64,000 nucleotides of DNA, taken from NCBI RefSeq assembly GCF_000733295.1, contig NZ_JPMI01000275.1:1-64000 (forward strand), written 5' to 3'. Positions 40,712 to 50,196 of the stretch are shown here, one piece after another; the stretch's first letter is position 1, and every line of letters begins with the position of its first letter. This stretch comes from Archangium violaceum Cb vi76 (GTDB lineage: Bacteria > Myxococcota > Myxococcia > Myxococcales > Myxococcaceae). The translations under genes and the position numbers were made by a program. The notes below the pieces were generated by a model. The model made no database searches. It was not told where the DNA came from and saw only the letters and a program-made list of their open reading frames with translations.

Positions 40712-41734
40712 TCAGCGCGAGGGCCGCTCGATTCGGCCGTCCGCGTGGCGGGCGAAGCGCCCCTCTTCACGCGGGTGGACCGGGTCGTTGGACCGCCATG
40801 GCCAGCCACCGAAGCCCGTGCGCTGGTAGTCGGTGAAGGCCTGTTGAATCTCCGCGCGGCTGTTCATCACGAACGGGCCGTACTGCACCACCGGCTGCCC
40901 GATGGGGCGCCCCTGCAGCATCAGCACCTCGCACGCGCTGCCCACGGCCTCGAGGCGCACCGCCGCGTCGCTCCGGACCACGATGGCCTGGTGCGCGCGG
41001 ATGTCCTGGTCCGCCACCTTGAGCGCGCCGCCCTCGAAGAAGTAGAGCGTGCGGACGGCGCGCGGGTTCGCGGCGGGCGGCAGCGTCCACACCGCACCGG
41101 CCTCCAGGCGAAGGGTCCAGATGGCCACGTCCGTGTCGGGGCGCGAGGCCCACGAGCGGGGCGGCGGCGCTGGTGCGCGGCGGCCCTCCAACTGCCCCGC
41201 GGCCACGGTGACCTCGGTGCGGCGGCCGGCCTCGTCCGTGAAGGACACGTGGGGGATGTCCTGGCTCCAGAGCATCGCGAAGTGCGGCGGCGCGAGCTTG
41301 TCCTCGGCGGGCAGGTTGAGCCAGATCTGGAACAGCTCGGTGGGGTTGGGGCGGCTCGCGTCCACGAGCGGGAACATCTCCGAGTGCACGACGCCCGCGC
41401 CCGCGGTCAGCCACTGCACGTCGCCGTGGCCGAAGCGTGCCGCGGCGCCCAGCGAGTCCGAGTGGTCGATGAGGCCCTTGCGCACCATCGTCACCGTCTC
41501 GAAGCCCCGGTGGGGGTGCCCCGGGAAGCCGGGGACGACCTCACCGTGGTACATGTTCCAGCCGTCCTTGCCGTCGAAGTCCTGGCCGATGTTGCGGCCC
41601 GTGAGCGAGGCCTGGGGCCCGAGGTGCTCGTTGCCGGCGGGGTACGCGTCGTCGTGGTGTACGCAGAACAGGAAGGGATCCGCGGTCACCCAGGGGAAGC
41701 CCAGCGGACGGATCTCGATGATGGGGCTCTTCAT
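40712..41734 (-). CDS. Pirin-family protein
   Basis: 340 residues from ATG 41734 (GGAG five bases upstream). Bicupin of the pirin family: metal site HPHRGFETVT and HSDSLGAAARFGHGDVQWLTAGAGVVHSE, then FQIWLNLP. Bacterial pirins are metal-binding, some with quercetinase activity and links to oxidative stress. Third gene of a run ohrR, metallophosphoesterase, pirin (gap 28 bp), so probably under OhrR control and peroxide-responsive; that regulation is inference from position. Confidence 0.92.
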   Translation of the reverse strand: MKSPIIEIRPLGFPWVTADPFLFCVHHDDAYPAGNEHLGPQASLTGRNIGQDFDGKDGWNMYHGEVVPGFPGHPHRGFETVTMVRKGLIDHSDSLGAAARFGHGDVQWLTAGAGVVHSEMFPLVDASRPNPTELFQIWLNLPAEDKLAPPHFAMLWSQDIPHVSFTDEAGRRTEVTVAAGQLEGRRAPAPPPRSWASRPDTDVAIWTLRLEAGAVWTLPPAANPRAVRTLYFFEGGALKVADQDIRAHQAIVVRSDAAVRLEAVGSACEVLMLQGRPIGQPVVQYGPFVMNSRAEIQQAFTDYQRTGFGGWPWRSNDPVHPREEGRFARHADGRIERPSR

Positions 41735-41762
41735 GATGGCTCCAGAGGTAACGCGCTCGCCG

Positions 41763-42947
41763 CTATGCCGCACGCAGGGTGAGCACCGTCACCTCCGCGG
41801 GGATGCCCATGCGGAAGGGGAACCAGTGCCCCGTCCCGCTGGAGACGTACAGGTGTGAAGTGCCCCGGCGGTAGCGGCCGAGCATGTGCTCGAAGGCGAA
41901 GCTGAAGAGCGGGATGCGCCAGAAGCCCACCTGTCCTCCGTGGGTGTGGCCGGCCAGCGTCAGCCGCGCGCCGCGCTCGGCGGCCAGCGGGAAGAAGTCC
42001 GGGTGGTGGGTGAGGCAGAGCACCGTCTCGTCCGGGCCCACGCCCGCCCAGGCCCGCTCGGCCGAGGCGCGCATCTTCTCCAGCCGTTGCTCGCGGGGCA
42101 GCCGGTGCCGGCCACGCTCGCCCATGGGGTAGTCCACGCCCACCACGCGCAGGGGCTGCCCGCGGTGCACGAGGACTTCATTCTGGTCCACCAGCAGCCG
42201 CAGGCGGCCCCGGGGCGCGGCACGCTCGTAGCCCGCGAGCACCTCGTGCAGCCCGCGCCACTTCTCGTGGTTGCCCAGGATGGCGAGCATCCCGTGGGGC
42301 GCCTTACAGGCCTGCAGGGCCTCCAGGGTCGCGTCCAGCTGGGTCAGGTCGTCGATGAGGTCGCCCGTCATCACCTGCAGGTCCACCCCGGCCGCGTCCA
42401 GGGCCTGGACCGCGCCGCGCACGTGCTCCACGTCGATGAACTCGCCCACGTGCACGTCGGTGAGCTGGCCGATGCGGAAACCGTCGAGCGCCGGGGGCAA
42501 CCCGGGCAGCCGCACCTCCTCGTGCCGCACCTCGAAGCCGCTCATCCCCGCCACGGTGCCGCTGGTGCCCAGGGTGGCCGCCACCGCCGGCAACGCGAGG
42601 CCATGCATGAACTCGCGCCGGCCGGGAGCGGCCAGTGCCGGAGCGGGAGTGGGGCGCAGCCGCGCGTGTGCCACTCCGGCCAGCCGCAGCAGGCCTCCCA
42701 CCACCAGGGACACCAGCGCCGCCACGGACCACGCCGTGAGTGCCCCTCGTGTCACCGTGCCTGGCACTCCGGGGCCCGTCCGTGCGGCCCAACCGCCCAG
42801 GAAGGCCAGGTGTACGAGCGCGGCGGTGGCCCAGAACACGCCGGACCCGCGGCGGGTGCGCAGGGCGGGCCACAGGCCGCGCAGCACGAGGAACGCGAGC
42901 GCCGTGAGCAGCAAGGAGAAGAACACCAGACCCAACACCCTGTTCAT
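41763..42947 (-). CDS. Membrane-anchored metallophosphoesterase (YkuE/YaeI-like)
   Basis: 394 residues. N-terminal part has three membrane spans (about 1-25, 38-55, 70-90), followed by a twin-Arg-like segment RREFMHGLALPAVAATLG, then a calcineurin-like phosphoesterase domain with all motifs: QLTDVHVGEFI, TGDLIDD, LGNHE, LTHHPDFF and AGHTHGGQ. Relatives hydrolyse lipid-A-type or other phosphoesters at the membrane. Overlaps ohrR by 4 bp (ATGA), so the three-gene operon ohrR-MPE-pirin is likely. Confidence 0.88.
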   Translation of the reverse strand: MNRVLGLVFFSLLLTALAFLVLRGLWPALRTRRGSGVFWATAALVHLAFLGGWAARTGPGVPGTVTRGALTAWSVAALVSLVVGGLLRLAGVAHARLRPTPAPALAAPGRREFMHGLALPAVAATLGTSGTVAGMSGFEVRHEEVRLPGLPPALDGFRIGQLTDVHVGEFIDVEHVRGAVQALDAAGVDLQVMTGDLIDDLTQLDATLEALQACKAPHGMLAILGNHEKWRGLHEVLAGYERAAPRGRLRLLVDQNEVLVHRGQPLRVVGVDYPMGERGRHRLPREQRLEKMRASAERAWAGVGPDETVLCLTHHPDFFPLAAERGARLTLAGHTHGGQVGFWRIPLFSFAFEHMLGRYRRGTSHLYVSSGTGHWFPFRMGIPAEVTVLTLRAA

Positions 42948-43435
42948 CCTTCGTTTCCTTCCGGCAGTGCCCGCAGGTCCCGGGTGAGCCGCTTGAGGGC
43001 GTCCCGCAGCTCCACCGCTTGCTCGGGCGGAAGCCGGAGCTTGCAGATCATCTCGATGGGAACGGACGCCGCGCGGGTGCGCAGCTTCTGCCCGGCGGGC
43101 GTGAGCTCGACCAGGACCCGGCGCTCGTCCTCGGGGGCGCGCTTGCGGGCCACGATGCCATTGGCCTCCAGCCGCTTGAGCAGCGGCGTGAGCGTGCCGG
43201 AGTCGAGCCCCAACGCCTCGCCCAGCTCACCCACCGTGCGCGTCGAGTGCTCCCAGAGCACCAGCAGCACCAGGTACTGCGGATAGGTGATTCCCAGCGG
43301 CTCCAGCAGCGGCCGGTACAGGCGGGTGATCAGATTGCTCGCCGAATACACGGCGAAGCAGAGTTGATTGTCCAGCCGGCAGAGCTCCGCCAACTCTTCC
43401 GCGCGTGCGGCCCCGCCCTTTTTCTTCTCAGCCAT
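42944..43435 (-). CDS. ohrR: Organic hydroperoxide-sensing MarR-family repressor
   Basis: 163 residues; GAGAGG five bases before ATG. The diagnostic segment [20 protein letters not shown] places Cys26 at the peroxide-sensing position of OhrR, with the two Tyr (30 and 40) that stabilise it; Cys19 is an extra. Winged helix in the middle ([19 protein letters not shown]) and wing RAPEDERRV. Oxidation by organic peroxides releases it from DNA. The ohr gene lies 1.3 kb away with an LLM oxidoreductase between. Probably controls itself, the divergent LLM gene and ohr. Confidence 0.93.
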   Translation of the reverse strand: MAEKKKGGAARAEELAELCRLDNQLCFAVYSASNLITRLYRPLLEPLGITYPQYLVLLVLWEHSTRTVGELGEALGLDSGTLTPLLKRLEANGIVARKRAPEDERRVLVELTPAGQKLRTRAASVPIEMICKLRLPPEQAVELRDALKRLTRDLRALPEGNEG

Positions 43436-43464
43436 GCTGCCTCTCGGACCTGATGCGCTTCTCG

Positions 43465-43490
43465 TAGTGCGCCATTATATGGGGTGCAAT
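43465..43490 (-). promoter_or_regulatory. Promoter/operator candidate of ohrR
   Basis: On the minus strand a perfect TATAAT (43474-43479) lies 39 bp before the ohrR start. It is embedded in an imperfect inverted repeat, TGCGCC near 43468 and GGTGCA ending 43488. Divergent to the LLM gene, so both could be controlled here. The -35 region is weak. Confidence 0.5.
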
Positions 43491-43544
43491 GGAATCGCGC
43501 GTCTTTCTTCCCGCTCCCCTGGTCTCCATACGAGGGACACTCCC

Positions 43545-44555
43545 ATGCCGGTAACCGTCCCTCTCTCCGTCCTCGATCTCTCGCCCATCGTCGAAGGGGG
43601 CGACGCCGCCCGGGCGCTGCGCAACACGCTCGAGCTCGCCCGGCATGCCGAGCGGCTGGGTTATCGCCGCTACTGGCTGGCCGAGCACCACAACATGGCC
43701 GGCGTGGCGAGCGCCGCGACCTCGGTCGTCATCGGCTACGTGGCCGGTGGCACCTCGACGATCCGCGTCGGCGCCGGAGGCATCATGTTGCCGAACCATG
43801 CGCCGCTGGTGATCGCCGAGCAGTTCGGCACGCTGGAGTCGCTCTATCCCGGACGCATCGAGCTGGGTCTGGGCCGCGCTCCAGGCACCGACACCGTTAC
43901 CTCCCACGCGCTCCGGCGGACCCTGGCCGGCGACGTCGACTCCTTCCCCCAGGATGTCGTCGAGCTGATGAACTACTTCCGTCCCGCCGAGCCCGGCCAG
44001 CGGGTCCGGGCCGTACCCGGCGCCGGCTTGAACGTCCCCATCTGGATCCTCGGCTCCAGCCTCTTCGGCGCGCAGCTCGCCGCGGCGTTGGGTCTCCCGT
44101 ACGCCTTCGCCTCGCACTTCGCGCCGGGCCACATGATGCAGGCCATCGACGTCTACCGCAGCCGCTTCCGTCCCTCGGCGCAGCTCGAGCGTCCCCACGT
44201 CATGCTGGGCCTCAACGTCTTCGCGGCCGATACCGACGAGGAGGGCCGCCGGTTGATGTCCTCCATCCAGCAGGCCTTCCTCAATCTGCGTCGTGGCCAG
44301 CCGGGTCCCCTGCTGCCTCCGGTCGACCACTTCGAGGAGGGGCTGCACCCCATGGAGCGGGCGGGCCTCGAACAGGCGCTGTCCTGCTCCGTCGTGGGCT
44401 CTCCCGAGAGCGTGCGCCGGGGACTGGCGGACTTCATCGCCCGCACCGGCGCCGACGAGCTCATGGTGACGTCCCAGATCTTCGACCACGCCGCGCGCCT
44501 GCGCTCGTACGAGATCACCGCCGAGGCCCGCGACCTGCTCGCCCGCGCGAGCTGA
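43545..44555 (+). CDS. LLM-class (luciferase-like) flavin-dependent oxidoreductase
   Basis: 336 residues from ATG 43545. TIM-barrel luciferase-like fold of the MsnO8/YhbW type: [60 protein letters not shown] and a later [13 protein letters not shown]. Uses FMNH2 and O2 on an unknown substrate. Located between ohrR and ohr and divergent from ohrR; co-regulation by organic peroxides is suggested by position. Followed by a GC-rich hairpin with a pyrimidine tail. Confidence 0.9.
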   Translation: MPVTVPLSVLDLSPIVEGGDAARALRNTLELARHAERLGYRRYWLAEHHNMAGVASAATSVVIGYVAGGTSTIRVGAGGIMLPNHAPLVIAEQFGTLESLYPGRIELGLGRAPGTDTVTSHALRRTLAGDVDSFPQDVVELMNYFRPAEPGQRVRAVPGAGLNVPIWILGSSLFGAQLAAALGLPYAFASHFAPGHMMQAIDVYRSRFRPSAQLERPHVMLGLNVFAADTDEEGRRLMSSIQQAFLNLRRGQPGPLLPPVDHFEEGLHPMERAGLEQALSCSVVGSPESVRRGLADFIARTGADELMVTSQIFDHAARLRSYEITAEARDLLARAS

Positions 44556-44580
44556 GGCTCCTTCCCAACGGATGAGACGG

Positions 44581-44606
44581 GGCCGGGCCCGCCCCGGCCT
44601 CTTTCT
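44581..44606 (+). terminator. Terminator of the LLM gene
   Basis: GGCCGGG (44581-44587) pairs with CCCGGCC (44593-44599) around CCCGC, followed by TCTTTCT. 26 bp after the stop codon. Confidence 0.65.
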
Positions 44607-44619
44607 CGGGACAAATATA

Positions 44620-44648
44620 TTGCGCACAATTTGATTGTGACCTATTCA
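44620..44648 (+). promoter_or_regulatory. Promoter and OhrR operator candidate of ohr
   Basis: TTGCGC (44620-44625), a 17-bp spacer and TATTCA (44643-44648). The spacer is filled by the perfect palindrome CACAAT-TTG-ATTGTG (44625-44639), an AT-rich island in GC-rich DNA and a typical place for a MarR-type repressor such as OhrR. Confidence 0.65.
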
Positions 44649-44691
44649 AATCCCCGCGACCCAATGACGTCGGCACCTCAAGGAGAAGCAC

Positions 44692-45126
<435 letters not shown>

Positions 45127-45147
45127 GTGGGGCCGGGTGACGCGCCT

Positions 45148-46260
45148 TCAGATGGTGGGCAACAGCACGCGGAAACAGGTGCCCTTTCCCACGGTGCTCT
45201 CCACGGTGAGCTCGCCCCCCATCGAGATGACGATGCTGTGGCAGATGGCCAGCCCCAGGCCCGTTCCCACGCCCGCGGGCCGGGTGGTGAAGAACGGCTC
45301 GAAGATGCGCTTCAGGTTCTCCGGCGTGATGCCCTGGCCGGTGTCGCGAATCTCGATGAGCACCTTGCCGCCCTCGGCGCGCACGAGCGCCTCCACGGTG
45401 TTCTCCTTGGGGGCGCCCTCGGGGATGGCCTGGGCCGCGTTGAGCAGCAGGTTGAGGAACACCTGCCCCAGGCGCGACTCGCTGCCGCGCACCGGTGGCA
45501 CCTCCTCCACGTGCCACAGCATGCGGGCCCGGTGCTTGAGCTCCGGCATGGCCATGTTGATGGACATCTCCAGCGCCCGCCGGACATCCGCCTGTTCCTT
45601 CTCCGGGCCCGAGTCCTCGCCCCGCGCGAATATCTTCAGGTCGCCCACCACATTGCGGATGCGCGTGGTGCCCTGCCTCGCCTCCTCGATGGCCTCCACG
45701 CACTCCTCCAGCCGGCCCGCCAGCGGGGCGAACTCGGGTTTGCCGGCAAGCGCCTGCCGCACCTCGGCCAGCCCTTCCTCGATGAAGTGGAGGTTGGAGG
45801 AGATGTAGCCCAGGGGGTTGTTCACCTCGTGCGCCACGCCCGCGGCCAACGTCCCGAGGGCCGCCAGCCGGTCCGCCTGGAGCAGGCTCAGCTCGAGCGT
45901 CTTCTGCCGGGTGATGTCGCGGACCAGGAAGGCCACGCCCGGACGGTCTGGCACCAGCATCGCATCCGCGCAGAACCACCGGCGTCCGCCCGCCACCTCC
46001 ACCGAGTACTCGAAGCGCTCGGGCTCCCCCCGGGCCAGCACACGCTGGATGCTCTCCAGGGTCAGCGCGGCGGTCTGGGGGTCCATCGCCTCGGAGATGT
46101 GGCGTCCCTTGAAGGCCTCCCGGGGCAGCACCAGCAGCGCGTCGTTCTGGGTCCACGCCGAGAGGAAGTGGCCGCCCGCGTCGAACTCGAAGACGAGGCT
46201 GTCGGTGAGGTCGAGCACCAGATACAGCAACTCCTCGATGGATTCCTTGGACTGGGGCAC
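45148..46260 (-). CDS. PAS-domain sensor histidine kinase
   Basis: 370 residues from GTG 46260; the longer frame lacks support upstream of the PAS domain. PAS domain about 8-120 (FDAGGHFLSAWTQND, VAFLVRDITRQK), dimerisation/phosphorylation helix with His144 in GVAHEVNNPLGY, and a complete ATPase domain: N box LLLNAAQAIPEG, G1 DTGQGI, F box FEPFFTT and G2 GTGLGLAI. No membrane segments, so a cytoplasmic sensor. No response-regulator gene is adjacent. Starts 77 bp after the Ser/Thr kinase gene, same direction. No ribosome site before the GTG. Confidence 0.9.
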   Translation of the reverse strand: MPQSKESIEELLYLVLDLTDSLVFEFDAGGHFLSAWTQNDALLVLPREAFKGRHISEAMDPQTAALTLESIQRVLARGEPERFEYSVEVAGGRRWFCADAMLVPDRPGVAFLVRDITRQKTLELSLLQADRLAALGTLAAGVAHEVNNPLGYISSNLHFIEEGLAEVRQALAGKPEFAPLAGRLEECVEAIEEARQGTTRIRNVVGDLKIFARGEDSGPEKEQADVRRALEMSINMAMPELKHRARMLWHVEEVPPVRGSESRLGQVFLNLLLNAAQAIPEGAPKENTVEALVRAEGGKVLIEIRDTGQGITPENLKRIFEPFFTTRPAGVGTGLGLAICHSIVISMGGELTVESTVGKGTCFRVLLPTI

Positions 46261-46337
46261 TGCGTCACCGGGGCGCGAAGGCGCGCGTCTCGCCTCGAGC
46301 GTACCAGGACCGCCCCCCCAGGGCCATGCGACCCGGC

Positions 46338-48044
46338 TCAATCCTCCCGGGTCTCCTCCCTGGCCACGGCCGCCATGGGCCCGTTGGCGAGCACGCTTCC
46401 CCCCGGCAGGACCGCCGTGGGCTCCTCCTCTCGGGTGCGGAGCGGGGTGGGCTCCAGCCGGGTCACCTGCTCCGAGCTCCGCGCCGGTGCGCGGCCTCCC
46501 TTGTGCGCGAGCGCTTCCTGGACGATGCGGGCCAGCTCCCGCTGCCCATGCGGATGGGGCGCGAGCGCTCCCGTCATGGCACAGAGCTGCTCGCGCAGCT
46601 GATGGCCTCGGGGCGTGCGCTCCATCATCCGCCACTGGAGCAGGCCCATGATGGCGGCATCCAGCTCGGCGGGGACGTCCGGGCGGTGGACCGAGGGCCG
46701 CACGAGGAAGGGCGGTGGCTCGCCACGCACCATGTCGGAGGCATCTTCCCCCTGGAAGACGCGCCGTCCCGTGAGTGCCTCATGCAGCGTGAGGCCGAGC
46801 GCGAAGAGGTCCGCTCTGCCGTCGAAGGGCTGGCCCCTTGCCTGCTCGGGGGCGAGGTACCCCAGCTTGCCGCGCACCCGGTCCGCCTCGGTGAGCCGGA
46901 CGTGGATGGCCGCCCGGGCCACCCCGAAGTCTCCCAGCTTCACCTCGCCGATTCGCGACAGGAGGATGTTGGGGGGATTCACGTCCCGGTGGACCAGGTT
47001 CAGCGGGATGCCCTCGCTCGAGGTGCGCCGGTGCACGTAGTCGAGCGCCTCGCCGAGCTCGGCCCCGAGGTACGCCACCACCTCGGGAGGCAGGGGCCCG
47101 TGGCTCTTGAGCAGCTCGCGCAGGGACAGGCCCTCAATGTACTCCATGGCCATGAAGTAGGTGTCCCCGAACCGGCCCACGTCGAGCACCTGGACGATGT
47201 TGGGGTGGCACAGCAGCGAGCCCAGCTCCGCCTCCCGGCGGAAGAGGGTGACGAAGTCCTCGTCCTCGGCATAGGCGGGGAGGATGCGCTTGACGGCCAC
47301 CACCTTCTCGAAGCCGCCTTCCGGGCTGTAGGTGGCGCGGAAGACCTCGGCCATGCCTCCCACTCCCAGCCGCTCGTGGAGGAAGTACTTGCCCAGCAGA
47401 TCCTTCTCCCGGATGGCTTGCAGGGCCTCCTCGGCGCGGTGCGTGAGGAAGCTGGCCACCATGGCCGCCAGCCAACCGGTGATGAAGTAGTAGGTGGCCC
47501 GCAGCGCGATGAGCGGCGGGGTGAACATCAGGGGGATGGGCTCGGCCAGCCGGGGCCAGGCCAGCAGGGCGTAGAGGAGCACCGTCTCGGCGGCCACCAC
47601 GCCACCGGCGAAGAGGGCCAGGTGGCGGTTGCCCCGCAGGGCCGCGAGCACGATGGTCGCGCTCCAGAGGACGGCCATGGGGTTGGTCAGCGCCTGCTCG
47701 ACGGTCCCGAAGGCGATGTCGCAGACGAAGAGGTACGCGCCGGTGGAGGTCTCCAGGCCGACGTTGATCCAGTGGAGCGCGGGATGGAACCAGCCGCGCC
47801 GCAGCATCCGGGTCTGCCACCCGTAGTAGAGGGCGAAGAAGGCACACAGGCCCGCGACGGACAGGGCCCGGGGCCAGCCGATGCGGGCGCCCAGCGAGAG
47901 CGTGGAGATGATGAAGAGGCTGGCGATCAGGCTGATGAACCGGGTCACCGCCGCTTCGCGGGCGGCGACGTCCGCCCGGAAGTGTTCCGCGAGCAGCTGT
48001 GTGCCGAGCGGCGCCGCGTGGCCTGGTGGGTCGGAGTGAGGCAT
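46338..48044 (-). CDS. Membrane Ser/Thr protein kinase with N-terminal membrane domain
   Basis: 568 residues from ATG 48044 (GAGG six bases upstream; ATG 48056 alternative). The N-terminal 200 residues have five to six membrane spans, then an Hanks-type kinase domain: GVGGMAEVFRA, AVKRILP (Lys), HRDVNPPNILL (catalytic Asp), GDFGVARA and GKLGYLAPEQA. The C-terminal 80 residues are polar. Kinases with a six-span sensor in front of the kinase domain (instead of behind it) are less common. Myxobacteria have many such kinases; the target is unknown. Confidence 0.92.
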   Translation of the reverse strand: MPHSDPPGHAAPLGTQLLAEHFRADVAAREAAVTRFISLIASLFIISTLSLGARIGWPRALSVAGLCAFFALYYGWQTRMLRRGWFHPALHWINVGLETSTGAYLFVCDIAFGTVEQALTNPMAVLWSATIVLAALRGNRHLALFAGGVVAAETVLLYALLAWPRLAEPIPLMFTPPLIALRATYYFITGWLAAMVASFLTHRAEEALQAIREKDLLGKYFLHERLGVGGMAEVFRATYSPEGGFEKVVAVKRILPAYAEDEDFVTLFRREAELGSLLCHPNIVQVLDVGRFGDTYFMAMEYIEGLSLRELLKSHGPLPPEVVAYLGAELGEALDYVHRRTSSEGIPLNLVHRDVNPPNILLSRIGEVKLGDFGVARAAIHVRLTEADRVRGKLGYLAPEQARGQPFDGRADLFALGLTLHEALTGRRVFQGEDASDMVRGEPPPFLVRPSVHRPDVPAELDAAIMGLLQWRMMERTPRGHQLREQLCAMTGALAPHPHGQRELARIVQEALAHKGGRAPARSSEQVTRLEPTPLRTREEEPTAVLPGGSVLANGPMAAVAREETRED

Positions 48045-48110
48045 GGGAGGCCTCATTCTCTTGCAGCCGGGGCGGCAAGGCGAATCCAGACTTTACCGTG
48101 TTTGGCGGGC

Positions 48111-49049
48111 TCAGGGCTCGCGGGGCAGCTGACGGACGTGGAAGCCCTTCCGGGAGAGGAGGGCGAGGATGCCTTCCTCTCCGACGAGGTGTCCCGCGCC
48201 CACCACCGCGAAGTGCGTCTCCGGCTGCTCGAGCATCGCGGCGAGCTGGTCCGCCATCCGCCGGTTGCGGGTGAAGAAGAGGGCCTCGTAGAAGGGCCGC
48301 ATGGTGGGGTCGTCCACCCGCTCGAAGAGGACCTTGGCCAGGGCGTCGGGGTTGCCGCCCTCCCAGGCGGTGGCGATGCTCGCCATGTGCACCGCCGTCT
48401 CCCCGGACTGCTGGAGCTGCTCGCGCAGCATGAGGTCCTGCACGGCTTCAGGAAGGCCGGCGAGCATGCGCAGCTGCTCCTCGATCGTCTCCAGCTCCAC
48501 GATGCGCTGGGTGCCTTGCGCCTTCGTCAGCAGCATCCGGTCGATACCGCCCGTCTCCGAGTAACCCGCCTTCTGCATCTCCAGGAGGGAGAGCGTGAGG
48601 GACAGCAGCCAGGGCCGCATGCGCTCGGCGGCGACCGGAGGGAGTCCCGCCTTCTGGAGCGTCTCGGGCAGGAGTGCCTTCGTCTCGGCGCTCAGGTGCG
48701 CGCTCAGCGCATCGGGAGGAGTGAAGGTGCCCAGGCTCAGCATCAGCTGCTGGGTCTTCCCCGGGTCGGCCTTGTCCGGGTCCAGCTCCACCACCAGCGC
48801 CTGGGAGCGCGCGAGCGCGGCCTCCAGCGAAGGCGGGAAGACGAACTGGCCGGGCCGGCCCAGGTGGACCGAGCCGGTGAGGTAGAGCCGCTTGTCCGGA
48901 GCGCCCGGGCGCGTCACCTCCCAGAGGAAGGCGCGCTGCTCCGCGACGGCGGTGGAGCTCGGCGTGGAGGCGGGGCGCTCCGCGGAGGTCGTGGCACAGG
49001 CGGTGCCGAGGAGGGCGAGGAACGCGAGGAGCAATCGGGTAGGGCGCAT
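48111..49049 (-). CDS. TraB/GumN-family lipoprotein
   Basis: 312 residues from ATG 49049, chosen because it gives a clean lipoprotein signal MRPTRLLLAFLALLGTAC with lipobox LGTAC (Cys18). The TraB/GumN (Tiki-like) signatures are present: LYLTGSVHLG near the start and FAVVGAGHLVGEEGIL near the end, which supply the His/Glu residues thought to form a metal-protease site. Related Tiki proteins are metalloproteases, so peptidase activity is possible. Anchored in the membrane, function unknown. 66 bp upstream of the kinase gene in the same direction. Confidence 0.85.
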   Translation of the reverse strand: MRPTRLLLAFLALLGTACATTSAERPASTPSSTAVAEQRAFLWEVTRPGAPDKRLYLTGSVHLGRPGQFVFPPSLEAALARSQALVVELDPDKADPGKTQQLMLSLGTFTPPDALSAHLSAETKALLPETLQKAGLPPVAAERMRPWLLSLTLSLLEMQKAGYSETGGIDRMLLTKAQGTQRIVELETIEEQLRMLAGLPEAVQDLMLREQLQQSGETAVHMASIATAWEGGNPDALAKVLFERVDDPTMRPFYEALFFTRNRRMADQLAAMLEQPETHFAVVGAGHLVGEEGILALLSRKGFHVRQLPREP

Positions 49050-49255
49050 GTTCGGTCCGTTGAGGGTGGTGCGCATCATGGCCGAGTGAGAGCGCGGAAC
49101 GGAGTCCGCTGCACCTCACTCGGGCGACTTTTCAGGCAATGGTGCTCCCATGAATGCTTCGAGGGCCTTCCGGGCATGTTCCTGGAGTGCCATCGGAGAA
49201 GGCGTTGATTCGGGGCGCTCATGGCATCCCCTTGAGCGGAGAGAGGCAGGTGCCA

Positions 49256-50080
49256 CTATGGGGTGTGCCCGGGCAACACCTCGCGCAGGCAGCGAGAGAT
49301 GTCACCGCGCCAACTCCACTGCTGGGGATAGCCGAGCGAGGCCTCCTCGAAGCGCACCCCGTCGCGCCACAGCGTGGCGGGCATGTGCAGGTGGCCGGAG
49401 ACGACGACCTCCGCGCGGAAGCGCAGGTGCCAATCCTCCGTCTTCTTCGTGCCGCACCAGATGGAGAAGCGGGGGATGCGCGGCAGCCGCACGTGCTCGT
49501 AGCGCAGCGGGAAGTGGTTGATGAGGATGGTGGAGCAGTCCGCCGGCAGTTGCTCCAGCCGGGCGAGTGTCTGCTCCACGCGCGCCGCGCACCAGGCGGA
49601 CCGGCTCGGATACGGGTCCGGGTGCAGCACGGCCTCGTCGGTGCACAGGATGTGGTGCTCCATCGCCCAGGCCACCGCGTCCTTCTCGGCCACGTGGTCC
49701 GGGCGGAACGAGTAGTCGTAGAGCAGGAACATCGGCACCAGCACCCGGTGCGGCCCCTCGCCTGGCCAGCGAGGATACGGGTCCTCGGGTGTCAGCACGC
49801 CGTGCGAGCGGCAATGCTCCACCAACTGCTGGTAACGCGCCTCGCCTCGGAGGGCCGGCTGCTCGCGCGTCATGGTCCACAGCTCGTGGTTGCCGGGTAC
49901 CCACACCACCTTCTGGAAGCGCGCCGTCAGCGTGCGCCAGGCGAACTCCATGTGCTCCAGCGTCTCGCCCACGTCTCCGGCGACGATGATCCAATCCTCG
50001 GGGTGGGGGGCGAGCGATTCGAGCGCCTTGCGGTTGTGCTCGTAGCGCACATGGAGATCACTGAGGGCGAAGAGCTTCAT
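49256..50080 (-). CDS. Calcineurin-like metallophosphoesterase
   Basis: 274 residues. All five metallophosphoesterase motifs are present: FALSDLHV, VAGDVGE, VPGNHELW, LINHFPLRYEH and VSGHLHMP. No signal peptide or membrane helix, so cytoplasmic. Such single-domain enzymes hydrolyse phosphodiesters including cyclic nucleotides or dinucleotides; the substrate cannot be told. Divergent from the helicase gene with a 116-bp spacer. The 175 bp after its stop codon (49080-49255) contain nothing I can name. Confidence 0.88.
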   Translation of the reverse strand: MKLFALSDLHVRYEHNRKALESLAPHPEDWIIVAGDVGETLEHMEFAWRTLTARFQKVVWVPGNHELWTMTREQPALRGEARYQQLVEHCRSHGVLTPEDPYPRWPGEGPHRVLVPMFLLYDYSFRPDHVAEKDAVAWAMEHHILCTDEAVLHPDPYPSRSAWCAARVEQTLARLEQLPADCSTILINHFPLRYEHVRLPRIPRFSIWCGTKKTEDWHLRFRAEVVVSGHLHMPATLWRDGVRFEEASLGYPQQWSWRGDISRCLREVLPGHTP

Positions 50081-50196
50081 GGTGGGGGGCGCGGACCGTC
50101 CACATTACTGGACTCCCGGGCGGCGTGGTCGTTTCGCGTGCGCTTTTCCTTCGGGCGTCCTCAGGGCACCATGGGGCTCGCGCTCCGGCCTTCCGA